This document shows positions 35,432 through 44,919 of a DNA stretch of 64,000 bases, in pieces. The position numbers were made by a program, and so were the translations under genes. Position 1 is the first letter of the stretch; each line of letters opens with the position of its first letter. The DNA comes from Microbacterium aurugineum (GTDB lineage Bacteria; Actinomycetota; Actinomycetes; Actinomycetales; Microbacteriaceae). Below the pieces are notes generated by a model. The model had not been told where the DNA came from. It searched no databases and saw nothing but the letters and a program-made list of their open reading frames with translations. Location of the stretch: positions 3,295,411 through 3,359,410 of the forward strand of contig NZ_CP078078.1 of NCBI RefSeq assembly GCF_023101205.1, written 5' to 3'.

Positions 35432-36783
35432 ACGACAACGTGTGGATCCTCCTCGCACAGCTGATCATCGTCGTCGGTGCGATCTACATGGGCACGCGCA
35501 CCAGCGGGATCGGTCTCGGCGTCTGGGGGCTGGTGGGCGTCGCCGTCCTCATCTTCGTGTTCGGCGAAGCGCCGGGCAACGCCCCGGTCGACGCGGTCTT
35601 CATCGTCATCACCGTGATCACTGCCGCCTCCACCATGCAAGCCGCCGGAGGTATCGACTGGATGGTGTCCGTCGCGGCCAGAGTGATCCGGCGCAAACCG
35701 AAGTCGGTCGTGTTCCTCGCCCCGGCCATGTCGTTCCTCTTCACCGTCGGGGCCGGCACGGGCAACATCTTCTACCCGCTGTTGCCCGTGATCTACGATG
35801 TCTCCTACCAGCAGAAGATCCGCCCCGAACGCGCCCTCTCGGTCTCGGCCGTCGCCTCGCAAGTCGGCATCCTGTGCTCGCCCGTCTCGGCCGCGACCGC
35901 ATCGATGGTGGTCCTGCTCGCGCCGCAGGGCGTGGATCTCGGAGGACTGCTGCTCATCATGTGGCCGGCCTCCATCGCCGGGCTCTTCGTCGCCGCGCTC
36001 GTGATGATGCGTCATGGCAAGGACCTCGACGACGACCCGGAGTTCCAGCGACGCCTGGCCGACCACCAGATCAAGCCCCCGGCGGTGGACGCGCACGAGC
36101 ACAAGCTCCCGCCGACGGCCGTGCTCTCGGCCTCCCTGTTCCTCGCAGGCGTCGCGGTGATCGTGTTCTTCGGGCTGTTCGAGAATCTGCGTCCGGTGAT
36201 CGGGACCGACGATGCCGGCGATCCCGTCCGACTCAGTGTGACCGTCATCATCGAGGTCACGATGGGCATCATCGCCGCCCTGATCTTCGTGTTCTGCAAG
36301 GTCAAGGCCGCCGACGTCCCCAAGCAGCCGACCTTCCCCGCCGGCATCGTGGGGGCCATCGCCCTGTTCGGTATCGCCTGGCTCGCCAACACGTTCGTGG
36401 CGGCGAACCAGACCCTCATCGTCGACGGGCTCGGATCGGTGGTCTCCGGATCGTCGGCCTTCCTCGGCGCGCTGCTCTTCGCGATGGCACTCTTCGCGGT
36501 CGCCATGCTCACCACGAGCCAATCGAGCGCGACCAACGCGATCGTGCCGATCGGTATCACGATCGGGCTTCCGGCACCTCTACTGGTGGGGCTGTGGCCG
36601 TCGACCATGGGGATCTACACGCTGCCGGCGAACGGCAGCCAGGTGGCCACCGTGGCGTTCGACCAGACCGGCACGACGAAGATGGGCAAGTTCGTCTTCG
36701 ACCACTCATTCCAGCTGCCGAACCTCATCTACGTGGGTGTCGCGATCGTCGTCGGGGTATCGCTCTCGTTCCTGATGGGCTGA
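35428..36783 (+). CDS. DcuA/DcuB-family C4-dicarboxylate (aspartate/fumarate/succinate) carrier
   Basis: 451 residues, about 11-12 helices. The blocks match E. coli DcuA: ITAASTMQAAGGIDWMV, VGAGTGNIFYPLLPVI, the DDPEFQRRL loop, FCKVKAADVP, and the conserved end DQTGTTKMGKFVFDH. Dcu carriers exchange C4-dicarboxylates across the inner membrane in E. coli, mostly without oxygen. DcuA and DcuB cannot be told apart here. ATG 35428 overlaps the peptidase E-like stop. The longer open frame upstream is a shadow of that gene. Confidence 0.9.
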   Translation: MNDNVWILLAQLIIVVGAIYMGTRTSGIGLGVWGLVGVAVLIFVFGEAPGNAPVDAVFIVITVITAASTMQAAGGIDWMVSVAARVIRRKPKSVVFLAPAMSFLFTVGAGTGNIFYPLLPVIYDVSYQQKIRPERALSVSAVASQVGILCSPVSAATASMVVLLAPQGVDLGGLLLIMWPASIAGLFVAALVMMRHGKDLDDDPEFQRRLADHQIKPPAVDAHEHKLPPTAVLSASLFLAGVAVIVFFGLFENLRPVIGTDDAGDPVRLSVTVIIEVTMGIIAALIFVFCKVKAADVPKQPTFPAGIVGAIALFGIAWLANTFVAANQTLIVDGLGSVVSGSSAFLGALLFAMALFAVAMLTTSQSSATNAIVPIGITIGLPAPLLVGLWPSTMGIYTLPANGSQVATVAFDQTGTTKMGKFVFDHSFQLPNLIYVGVAIVVGVSLSFLMG

Positions 36784-36827
36784 CTTCCACCCGAGCGGCC
36801 GACACCGTCCCCGGGAGCTTGCCCAAC

Positions 36828-36845
36828 CGATATTTCGGAATATCG
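36828..36845. promoter_or_regulatory. 7-bp perfect palindrome upstream of the LuxR gene
   Basis: CGATATT (36828-36834) and AATATCG (36839-36845) with spacer TCGG, 28 bases before the GTG start. The half-site ACCGATAT (36826-36833) also occurs at 34595-34602 upstream of the peptidase E operon, so the regulator could act at both places. Confidence 0.5.
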
Positions 36846-36872
36846 TAGAGGCGGGGACCTGGGGAGGTTGGG

Positions 36873-39389
36873 GTGTCGGCATTTGTCGCGCAGGGGGATG
36901 GACATGTACCGCGAGTATCGGCGCACGCGATCAGTCGGCCGCGGCTAACCGCCACACTCGAGACCGACACACCTCTGACGCTCATCCGTGCCGCGTCCGG
37001 GTCGGGCAAGACGACCGCCCTCGTGGAGTGGGCGTCCGCCACCGCATCGCGCGTGGTCTGGATCACGGCCTCGCCCGCCACCGCGCCCAGCGCTGCGCTC
37101 GCCCGCGCTCTGCTTCGAGCTCTGCCGCGCACAGACGTCGCACACGACCTGGCGGAGGATGGATGGCCTGCCGTGACCTCGCGCCTGCGCCACGCGGAAG
37201 GTCCTCTGGTCGTGGTACTCGACGACGCGGCCCCCGTGGACCGCGAAGGCGTGCTCGCCCTGTGCCGCGCCATCGCCACCACCCCGCGGACGCGGCTGAT
37301 CGTCGCCACCAATCGCCCCAGCCCCTTCGACACCGAGGGTCTGGATCTCGTGATCGACACGAAGGTCATCGCGCCGTCGGACCTCATGTTCGACACCGAG
37401 GAGATCTCTCGCGCGCTCGGGGTCGATGACGACATGGCCGGCGAGATCCGGGAGGTGACCGCGGGCTTCCCCGCGCTCATCCGTGCCCTCGTGCTGCGCG
37501 GGGCCGGAACGGACACCGAGTCGCTTCGCGCTGCGAACACCGTGATCGAGGACTATCTGCAGGACCGGCTCGCCGAGTGCGGATTCTCCCCGCAGGCGTT
37601 GCAGGGGCTGCTGCGGATCAGCGTGACCGACTCGGTGGACCTGCCCCTGGCCGTGGCGCTCACGCGCGACCCCGACATCGCGAAGGCGCTCGACCAGGCC
37701 GAGACGTTCGGCTTCGGCCGCTGGACCGGCGACGGCGGCTGCACGTTCACCCTCACACCGCTCACACGCGGCATGCTGCGCCGTGAGCTGCGCCGATCCT
37801 TCCCCGGCGAAGTCGCGCACCTCCGACGCATCGCAGCCGAGGGAGCGATACGTCGCGATCTGCCCCTCGAAGGGCTGCGACTCGCCCTGGAGGACGACGA
37901 TCTACGGCTCGCGAAACACGTCACGATGTCCGGGTGGAACCGCCTGCTCCACCGCGATCGGCGCGCGGTCGCGGAGCTGCTCGCCGACGTCCCTGTGGCA
38001 CGACTCAAGCAGGAGCCGCTCGTGGCCATGCTGCTGGGGATGAGCCTCAAACCCAGCAGGCTCCGACGCCAGCGGGGGCTCCAGCTGCTGCGCATGGCGG
38101 TGGCTGCGGCGAACTCCCGTCGGCCCACCCTGTCAGCCACGGAGCGGATCTTCATCTGGGCGGCGGAGAGCGCCTCCCTGCGTGCCATCGGGCGGCCGGA
38201 GCCGGCCGCCCAGATGGCCGCGCGAGCCCTGGCGCTGTTCCAGGAGACACCGGAATCGCGATGGCAGCAGTACGCCCGCGATGTGCCACTCATGTGCACG
38301 CACATCGGCATCTCCCTGTACTACGGCGGACAGCTGGACGAAGCCATCGAGGTTTGGGAACAGGCCACGGCGCTCGCCGCGGCGCACGGGAGCACGAACG
38401 GCTTCCACGGCATCTGCCTCCTCGCGGGTGTCCACGCCCTGAACGGCGACCTGCCCGAAGCGCGGCACTACTTCTCCCTCGTGCGCGACGGCGAGTGGGA
38501 CCCGGAGCTCCTGGACAGCTACCAGAGCACGTTCTACCGGATCGCCGGCGCGATGCTCGCGGTGGAGGACGGCGACCTCCCGGCGGCGAAGCAGCACATC
38601 CGCTTCTTCGAGCCATACCGAGCGACGAGCGAGCACTGGACGACGATGGCCTCCGTGGAGGCGTGGATCGCCCTGCACGAGGGAGATGCAGCAGGGGGCC
38701 TGGAGCGCCTCGAGTCTTTCGCGCGCCTCCGAGGGAGGGAGGCGAGCGCCGCCCACGTGCGCCACGCGCTCTCCCGGCCGCGGGTGCTGCTGCACCTCGC
38801 CCTCGGCGACGTCGGCACCGCGAAGAGCATCGTCCAGCGCGATGCCGGGTCCGATCGTTTCGGCACCGTCGTGAAGCGAGCACGTCTGGCTCTCATCGAC
38901 GGCGCGGCCGCTGACGTGGTCCGACTCCTGGGACAGACCCGCCTGCGTCCCTCCACGGCCCGAGAACGCGCCGAAGCGCTGGCGGTGCACAGCGCCGCTC
39001 TGCGCCGGGTGTCCCCGGCCGCCGCGCAGCCGTCGAGCGCGACGTTGAGCGCGCAGCTCGCGGACCGCGGCCTCACCACTCCGCTCGTGCTCCTGGGCGC
39101 GGAAGACTTCGGTGCGGTCCGCGCCGACCTCGATCCGACCGGTCGCGCCACCTTCCCCCGGCGATCCGCTCTGCCGTCCTTCGAGAGCCGCCCCCGCCTG
39201 ACCCCCCGTGAGCAGGTGGTGCTGCGCACGCTGACGTCCGGTGCGCCGCTGCCGACGATCGCCGCTGAGCTGCGCGTCTCGCAGAACACCCTCAAGACCC
39301 AGCTCCGCAGCATCTACCGCAAGCTCGACGCCGGCAATCGCTCCGAGGCGTTGGAGCAGGCGGCCCGTCACGGCCTCCTGCCCGACTGA
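36873..39389 (+). CDS. Large ATP-binding LuxR-family (LAL/MalT-like) regulator
   Basis: 838 residues. N-terminal P-loop ATPase of the STAND type (ASGSGKTT at 41-48, LVVVLDDAAP as Walker B, MTNRP-type sensor IVATNRPSP), a long helical TPR-like middle (about 300-720) and a C-terminal LuxR helix-turn-helix (LTPREQVVLRTLTSGAPLPT, then RVSQNTLKTQLRSIYRKL, about 772-825). Such proteins activate operons on binding an inducer and ATP. GTG start with GGGAGG just upstream. It follows the Dcu carrier on the same strand by 89 bases. Confidence 0.9.
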   Translation: MSAFVAQGDGHVPRVSAHAISRPRLTATLETDTPLTLIRAASGSGKTTALVEWASATASRVVWITASPATAPSAALARALLRALPRTDVAHDLAEDGWPAVTSRLRHAEGPLVVVLDDAAPVDREGVLALCRAIATTPRTRLIVATNRPSPFDTEGLDLVIDTKVIAPSDLMFDTEEISRALGVDDDMAGEIREVTAGFPALIRALVLRGAGTDTESLRAANTVIEDYLQDRLAECGFSPQALQGLLRISVTDSVDLPLAVALTRDPDIAKALDQAETFGFGRWTGDGGCTFTLTPLTRGMLRRELRRSFPGEVAHLRRIAAEGAIRRDLPLEGLRLALEDDDLRLAKHVTMSGWNRLLHRDRRAVAELLADVPVARLKQEPLVAMLLGMSLKPSRLRRQRGLQLLRMAVAAANSRRPTLSATERIFIWAAESASLRAIGRPEPAAQMAARALALFQETPESRWQQYARDVPLMCTHIGISLYYGGQLDEAIEVWEQATALAAAHGSTNGFHGICLLAGVHALNGDLPEARHYFSLVRDGEWDPELLDSYQSTFYRIAGAMLAVEDGDLPAAKQHIRFFEPYRATSEHWTTMASVEAWIALHEGDAAGGLERLESFARLRGREASAAHVRHALSRPRVLLHLALGDVGTAKSIVQRDAGSDRFGTVVKRARLALIDGAAADVVRLLGQTRLRPSTARERAEALAVHSAALRRVSPAAAQPSSATLSAQLADRGLTTPLVLLGAEDFGAVRADLDPTGRATFPRRSALPSFESRPRLTPREQVVLRTLTSGAPLPTIAAELRVSQNTLKTQLRSIYRKLDAGNRSEALEQAARHGLLPD

Positions 39390-39424
39390 GCGCCGGCGCC
39401 AACCACCCGCCGACTGCACACGCC

Positions 39425-39463
39425 GAAGGCCCCGCCCGTCGCATCACGACGGACGGGGCCTTC
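39425..39463. terminator. Bidirectional terminator between luxR and the surface-protein gene
   Basis: A 17-bp stem with one mismatch, arms 39425-39441 and 39447-39463, and loop CATCA; each side ends in GAAGG/CCTTC. It ends both convergent genes. Confidence 0.8.
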
Positions 39464-39473
39464 CCGACGAGCG

Positions 39474-42400
39474 TCAGGCCTGCGAGCGGCGTCGGCGCAC
39501 GATCAGCAGCACGGCACCGCCGAGCAGCAGAGCGATCGCCAGAGCCAGCACCCACGGGGCCAGGATTCCGCCGGTGAGCGCGAGCGGCGTCAGCACCGGG
39601 TTATCGGTCGAACTCGTCGGCGGCGTGATCGTCTCACCGCCGGGAGGAGTGGCCGTCCCCACAGCCACGTTGTGCAGCTTCGCGCCTGCCGCGTCAGCGT
39701 GCACGATCACGGAGTACGTGATGGTGATGCTCTCTCCCTGGGCGAGGCTGCCGCTCCAGCGCAGCTGGTTCCCGTCCACCGCGGGAGCCGCCACCGCGCG
39801 GTCACCCACGACGGCGGTCGCACCGGGTCGGAGGTCGGCATGCCGCAGCACGCCGGAGAGGTCATCCGTGATGACGACGTCATCCAGCCCGGTCTCCCCC
39901 GTGTTGGTGCCGACGAGCCGGTAGGTGACCACGCTTCCCGCGGCCACGGCCTTCTCCGAACCGGGATCGGCCGTCTTGACGAAGGTGAAGCCCGGGGTAC
40001 CGACCGGGTTCTCGGTCGTCACCGGAGGCGGCGTGAGCTCCCCACCACCCGGCGGGGTGGCGGTTCCCGCGACCGTGTTCGCGATCGTCGCACCACCTGC
40101 GTCGCCGTTCACGGTCACCGAGTACGTGATGGTGACGCGCTGACCGACCGCGAGCGCGCCCGACCAGGTGAGCTCGTCACCGTCCACGACCGGAGCGGGC
40201 GCGGATCCGTCGATCACGGTCGCCGTGGCGTCGTCGTTGTAGACGGCGTGGGCGAGGACGTCCGAGAGGTCGTCGCTGATGCTCACCGGCGCCAGCGCGG
40301 TCTCTCCGGTGTTCACGCCGGTCACCGTGTAGGTGATGACGCTGCCGGGGTCGACGCGGGTTCCCGACGCGGGGTCTGCCGACTTGCGGAGCTCGAAGCC
40401 GGGCTCGTTGACCGGGTGCTCCGTCGTCGCCGGCGGCGTCTCGATCGGAGGCACACCGCCGGGCGGGGTCGCCGATCCCGCAGCCGAGTTCTCGAGGATC
40501 GCTCCCCCGGCGTCCGCCTGCACGGTCACGGAGTACGTGATCGTGACAGTCTCGCCGACCTGCAGGGCTCCCGTCCACGACAGGCTGTCGCCGGAGACCA
40601 CCGGGGCGGTCGAGGCGGTCGTGCCGATCAGGGCGGCCGCGTCGTCGTTGTAGTCGGCGTGGGCGAGGACGCCGGAGAGGTCGTCCACAATCGCGACCGG
40701 ATCGAGGGCCGTCTCACCGGTGTTCACGCCGGTCACCGTGTAGGTGATGACACTGCCGGGGTCGACCGTCGTGCCCGCCACCGGGTCGGCGCTCTTCGAC
40801 ACCGAGAATCCGGGGACGTTCACGGCGTTCGTCGTGGTGCCGGGCGGCGGGGTGATGACGGACCCTCCGGGCGGGGTCGCCGTCGCGCTCGCGCTGTTCT
40901 CGAGCACGGATCCGACGCCCTCGGGGCCGACCGTCACCGAGTACGTGATGATGACGGTCTGACCGACGGCGAGCGCACCGGACCAGTCGAGCTCCGCGCC
41001 GTCGACCGTCACCGCGCCGGCGGGCAGACCGCCGATCACGGCCACAGCGTCGTCGTTGTACGAGGCGTACGGCAGCACCTTCGAGAGGTCGTCCGTGATC
41101 TCGACCGGGTCGAGCCCCGTCTGACCGGTGTTGACGGCCGTCAACGTGTAGGTGAGCACATCACCGGGATCCACGGCCGTGCCCGCCGCCGGGTCGGCGG
41201 TCTTGGCGAAGGTGAAGCCGGGCTCGTTGACCGGGTGCTCCGTCGTCGCCGGCGGCGGCGTGATCGGCGTGCCCGGCGTGGTGGGGCTGTCCGGGTCGCT
41301 CGGGTCCGTCGGGATGAGTGGCGTCGCCGTGCCCGTGGCCGTGTTCGCGATCGTCTCACCCCCGGCGGTCGGGTCGACCGTCACGGAATAGGTGATGACG
41401 ACGTCCTGGCCCGGGAGCAGCACACCGCTCCAGTCGAGGGCGGCGTCCACCACGCTGACGTCGCCGCGGGTGGCGGTCACGTCGTCGTTGTACGAGGCAT
41501 GAGCAAGCGCGCCGCGCAGATCATCGGCGATCGATGCAGGGTCGAGCACGGTGTCACCCGTGTTCGTGCCCGTGACGGTGTAGGTGATCACGCTGCCGGG
41601 ATCGACACGCGTCCCCGATGCGGGGTCGGCGGACTTCGCGACCGTGAAGCCGGGGGTGGCGACCGGGTGCTCCGTCGTCGACGGCGGCGTCGTGACCGGG
41701 GTACCGGGCGTGGTGGGGCTGTCCGGGTCGGTCGGGTCGGCCGGGATGAGGGGGGTCCCCTCGCCCGTGACGGTGTTGCGCAGCAGCACGCCGGTCGCGT
41801 CGGCGTCGACCGTCACCGTGTAGGTGATGTCGACCCTGGCGCCGGGAGCGAGTGCCCCGGTCCAGGTGAGCGTCGTGCCGTCGAGCTCGACGGCTCCGGT
41901 CGATGCGCTCGCGTCGCCGCCGTACTGAGCGTGGGCGAGCACGGCGGACAGGTCGTCGACGATGGACGCGGGGTCGAGGGTCGCGTTACCCGTGTTGACG
42001 CCGGAGATCGTGTACGTGATCGTGTCGCCCGCGCGCACGGCGGTGCCGGAGACGGGGTCCGCGGACTTCGTCACCTCGAGGCCGGTGTCGACGACCGGGT
42101 GGTTCGTCTCCGCGGGCGGCGGGACGATCGGGGTCCCCGGGGTCGTGGGACCGTCGGGGTCGGCCGGGTCGACCGGGATCCGCGGTGTGGCCGTGCCACT
42201 GGCGACGTTGTTCAGCAGCGCCTTCTGGACTCCGGCATCGATGGTCACCGAGTAGCGGATGGTGACGGACTCGCCGCGGGGCACATCGCCCGTCCAGGTG
42301 AGCGTGTCGCCGCTGACGGTGACGGAGCCGCGGTCGGCGGTCACGTCGTCGTTGTAGCCGGCGTCATCGAGCACACCCGACAGGTCGTCGACGATCCGGG

Positions 42401-44672
42401 CCGGATCGAGGTCGGTGTCACCCGTGTTGGTTCCGGTGATCGTGTAGGTCACGGTGTCGCCGGCCGAGACGGCGGTGCCCGAGGCGGGGTCGGCGGACTT
42501 GCTGATCGTGAAGCCCGAACCGATCACCGGGTGCTCGGTGGTGACCGTGGGCGGGACGATGGGTTCGCCCGGCACCTGCGGTCCGTCGGGGTCACTCGGG
42601 TCCGGAGTCGTTGGCGTCGCGGTGCCGCTGACGGTGTTCTTCAGGATCTCACCCGAGGTGTCGGCTTCCACGGTCACGGAGTACGTGATCGTCACGGTCT
42701 GTCCGGGCTGGAGCGTGCCGGTCCAGGCGAGGTCGTCACCGGTGATGGTTGCGGCGCCGGATGCGACGGGGGAGCCGTCGATCTCGGTGGCGACGTCGGA
42801 GTTGTAGGCGGCGTGTGCGAACACGGCCGACAGGTCGTCGGAGAGGGAGGCCGGGTTCAGCACCGTGGCACCGGTGTTGGTGCCGGTCACCGTGTACTCG
42901 ATGGTCTGCCCCGGCTCCACGACGGTGCCGGCAGCGGGGCTGGAGCTCTTGGCGACGGTGTAGCCCGCCACGGGGTGCTCGGTCGTGACCGCGGGAGGAT
43001 CGACCGGGGGCAAGCCGCCGGGAGGGGTGCCGGAGGCGGTGACGCTGTTGGCGATCCGCTCTCCTTCGACATCGGCGTCAACGATCACCGAATACGTGAT
43101 GGTGAGCACCTGACCGGGCTCGAGCGCGCCGGTCCAGGCGAGGTCGTCACCGGTGATGGTTGCGGCGCCGGATGCGACGGGGGAGCCGTCGAGCTCCGTG
43201 GCGACGTCTCCCTGGTACTCGGCGAACGCGAGCACGCCGGACAGGTCGTCGCTCACGCGGACGGGGTCGAGGAGCGTGTTGCCCGTGTTCTCCGCCTCGA
43301 CGGTGTACGTGATGCGCTGACCCGCCTGCACGGCGACACCGTTGGCCGGGTCGGAGGTCTTGCGCAGCGCCAGGTCGGGTGCGAGACGTACGTTCGTGAA
43401 CGTGCAGGTGACGTCGGTGCCGAGCGCACCGGCGGGCTGGACGACGCTGCCGTCTGCGGTCACGGCGACCGGAGACGTGGAGCCGTCGGATTCGACCTGC
43501 ACGCAGTCGAGCGATTCGGCGTACCGGGTGCTGTCCGTGGTTCCGGATGCGGACTCGGAGAGGCGGAAGGTGTCGCCCTGGTTGGTGAACACCGGTCCGG
43601 CGTAGTCCGGCTGCAGCCCCGTGGCCTCACCGCGGGTGGTCGCGTCCGTCTGCGCGACCTGATAGCCGGCCGGCGACTGCACACGCAGGGCGAACTGGTC
43701 GGTGGCGGCGTGACGCCCCTCGGGGAGGTCCTTCTTCAGCGTGAGGGTGTTCGGGAAGGTGCAGCTGGCCATGTCGGTCGGCCCGAAGGTTCCGATCGAG
43801 GTGGTGTTGACGGTCACGCCGCGGGGGAGGTCGACCTCGATGATGCGGTTTCCGCCTCCGGAGACCGACACGAAGATGTGGCCGAGGTTTCCGAACGCGA
43901 TGCCGTTGCCCTGCACCCCGTCGCCCATGTTGTGGACCTGCTTGGCCTCGATGGTCGCGGTGCTCGGCGCGAGCGAGGTGGGAAGGTCAGACGAGTAGAT
44001 GACATTGTCGGCCACGAGCACGAGCTGGCCCGAGGCGCTGAAGGCCATGTCGCCGTTGGCGCCGAACGCGCTGCTGCCGGCGGTGGGGCGGAGCGTGCCG
44101 ACCTGCACGTAGGCCTGCGGAGTGACGCTCTCGTTCCAGGCGTAGAGGTTGATGGCACCGCTGACGGTACCGCTGGCGAAGTAGTAGACGCCGGTCACCG
44201 GGTGGACGGCACCTCGGAGCACGGAGGAGTTGAGCGTGAACGTGGTGCGGCTCGTGGAGTCGGTCACGCGGTCATGCTTGGCCAGCACCTTGGATCCGGC
44301 CGCATTGGTGACCGTGTAGGCGTAGCGGCCGCTGGAGGAGATGCCGAGGGCATTGTTGGAGTGGTCGACGCCGAGGGTGGTGGAGCCGAGTGTGCCGCCG
44401 TTTCCCGGTGTGCCGCCCTGCTCGTCCACGATGAACTCGCGCACCTCGGTCGTGCTCTGCACGTACACGGCGCCCGGCGTGCAGAGGAACGGGTCAGCCG
44501 CGATCGCGGGAGCCGCCGTGAGCGTGCCTCCGATGAACACCATCGACGAGGCGACCAGCGCCGTGCTCAGGGCGCCTCCGATCAGCTTCTTCGCGCGGCC
44601 CCGCCAGCGGCTGTGCCGCTCGGACGGAAGGCCATCGGCTGTGTGGTCCTTGCGGGCAACACGAAACCCCAT
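39474..44672 (-). CDS. Giant cell-wall-anchored surface protein with nine tandem DUF11-like domains and LALTG signal
   Basis: 1732 residues. Sec-type signal (basic RHSRWRGRAKK then hydrophobic core, cleavage near AIA-AD at 58). Residues about 60-310 look like a propeller (repeated strands such as VGTLRPTAGSSAFGANGDM); a prealbumin-like domain follows (about 315-430), then nine repeats of about 125-145 residues, each with KSADPASGT, YTVTGTNTG, DDLSGVLAHA, WTGAL and ITYSVTV. The end has LALTG (1697-1701), a hydrophobic helix and RRRR, i.e. the LAxTG signal for class E sortases. ATG 44672 has GGGGAG six bases ahead. Likely an adhesin or wall stalk. Confidence 0.9.
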   Translation of the reverse strand: MGFRVARKDHTADGLPSERHSRWRGRAKKLIGGALSTALVASSMVFIGGTLTAAPAIAADPFLCTPGAVYVQSTTEVREFIVDEQGGTPGNGGTLGSTTLGVDHSNNALGISSSGRYAYTVTNAAGSKVLAKHDRVTDSTSRTTFTLNSSVLRGAVHPVTGVYYFASGTVSGAINLYAWNESVTPQAYVQVGTLRPTAGSSAFGANGDMAFSASGQLVLVADNVIYSSDLPTSLAPSTATIEAKQVHNMGDGVQGNGIAFGNLGHIFVSVSGGGNRIIEVDLPRGVTVNTTSIGTFGPTDMASCTFPNTLTLKKDLPEGRHAATDQFALRVQSPAGYQVAQTDATTRGEATGLQPDYAGPVFTNQGDTFRLSESASGTTDSTRYAESLDCVQVESDGSTSPVAVTADGSVVQPAGALGTDVTCTFTNVRLAPDLALRKTSDPANGVAVQAGQRITYTVEAENTGNTLLDPVRVSDDLSGVLAFAEYQGDVATELDGSPVASGAATITGDDLAWTGALEPGQVLTITYSVIVDADVEGERIANSVTASGTPPGGLPPVDPPAVTTEHPVAGYTVAKSSSPAAGTVVEPGQTIEYTVTGTNTGATVLNPASLSDDLSAVFAHAAYNSDVATEIDGSPVASGAATITGDDLAWTGTLQPGQTVTITYSVTVEADTSGEILKNTVSGTATPTTPDPSDPDGPQVPGEPIVPPTVTTEHPVIGSGFTISKSADPASGTAVSAGDTVTYTITGTNTGDTDLDPARIVDDLSGVLDDAGYNDDVTADRGSVTVSGDTLTWTGDVPRGESVTIRYSVTIDAGVQKALLNNVASGTATPRIPVDPADPDGPTTPGTPIVPPPAETNHPVVDTGLEVTKSADPVSGTAVRAGDTITYTISGVNTGNATLDPASIVDDLSAVLAHAQYGGDASASTGAVELDGTTLTWTGALAPGARVDITYTVTVDADATGVLLRNTVTGEGTPLIPADPTDPDSPTTPGTPVTTPPSTTEHPVATPGFTVAKSADPASGTRVDPGSVITYTVTGTNTGDTVLDPASIADDLRGALAHASYNDDVTATRGDVSVVDAALDWSGVLLPGQDVVITYSVTVDPTAGGETIANTATGTATPLIPTDPSDPDSPTTPGTPITPPPATTEHPVNEPGFTFAKTADPAAGTAVDPGDVLTYTLTAVNTGQTGLDPVEITDDLSKVLPYASYNDDAVAVIGGLPAGAVTVDGAELDWSGALAVGQTVIITYSVTVGPEGVGSVLENSASATATPPGGSVITPPPGTTTNAVNVPGFSVSKSADPVAGTTVDPGSVITYTVTGVNTGETALDPVAIVDDLSGVLAHADYNDDAAALIGTTASTAPVVSGDSLSWTGALQVGETVTITYSVTVQADAGGAILENSAAGSATPPGGVPPIETPPATTEHPVNEPGFELRKSADPASGTRVDPGSVITYTVTGVNTGETALAPVSISDDLSDVLAHAVYNDDATATVIDGSAPAPVVDGDELTWSGALAVGQRVTITYSVTVNGDAGGATIANTVAGTATPPGGGELTPPPVTTENPVGTPGFTFVKTADPGSEKAVAAGSVVTYRLVGTNTGETGLDDVVITDDLSGVLRHADLRPGATAVVGDRAVAAPAVDGNQLRWSGSLAQGESITITYSVIVHADAAGAKLHNVAVGTATPPGGETITPPTSSTDNPVLTPLALTGGILAPWVLALAIALLLGGAVLLIVRRRRSQA
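39640..43395 (-). repeat. Nine tandem coding repeats of about 400 bp
   Basis: Nine direct in-frame repeats encode DUF11/DUF7507-like beta domains. Phrases such as the one for VASGAATITGDDLAWTG occur in two neighbouring units with nearly identical bases (around 42780 and 43180), a sign of recent duplication or gene conversion. Most linkers encode PPATTEHPV-like text, and several encode SDPDSPTTPGTP. Confidence 0.85.
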
Positions 44673-44907
44673 GACAGACTCCCCATTCATCGCTTCCCCG
44701 GTGCGCGTTCGCACACGGAAACCCCCGCCCCCTCAGGCGACCGCCGAGCACCATTCAGGCATGGCGAACTCGGCTCGGGCCATCCGCCAGACTGCCCGCC
44801 CCCCGACGACCGCTCCGGCCGATCCCGGAGAATTCACCCCGTCTTTTCACCCCACGCACGGCATGCTCCCTCCGCACGGGCTCTCGCGTCCCGGCGGGGA
44901 GGGATGC

Positions 44908-44913
44908 CATGCT
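44908..44913 (+). promoter_or_regulatory. Possible leaderless -10 (CATGCT) of the LysM gene
   Basis: CATGCT is followed by six bases and then ATG 44920. The first base is off-consensus, so this is a weak call. The rest of the 247-base gap from 44673 shows no gene that I can support. Confidence 0.3.
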
Positions 44914-44919
44914 GTCGGG

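Noticed and set aside
39474..39600. LPXTG sortase A anchor
   Set aside because: The motif reads LALTG, not LPXTG; it fits class E (LAxTG) instead.
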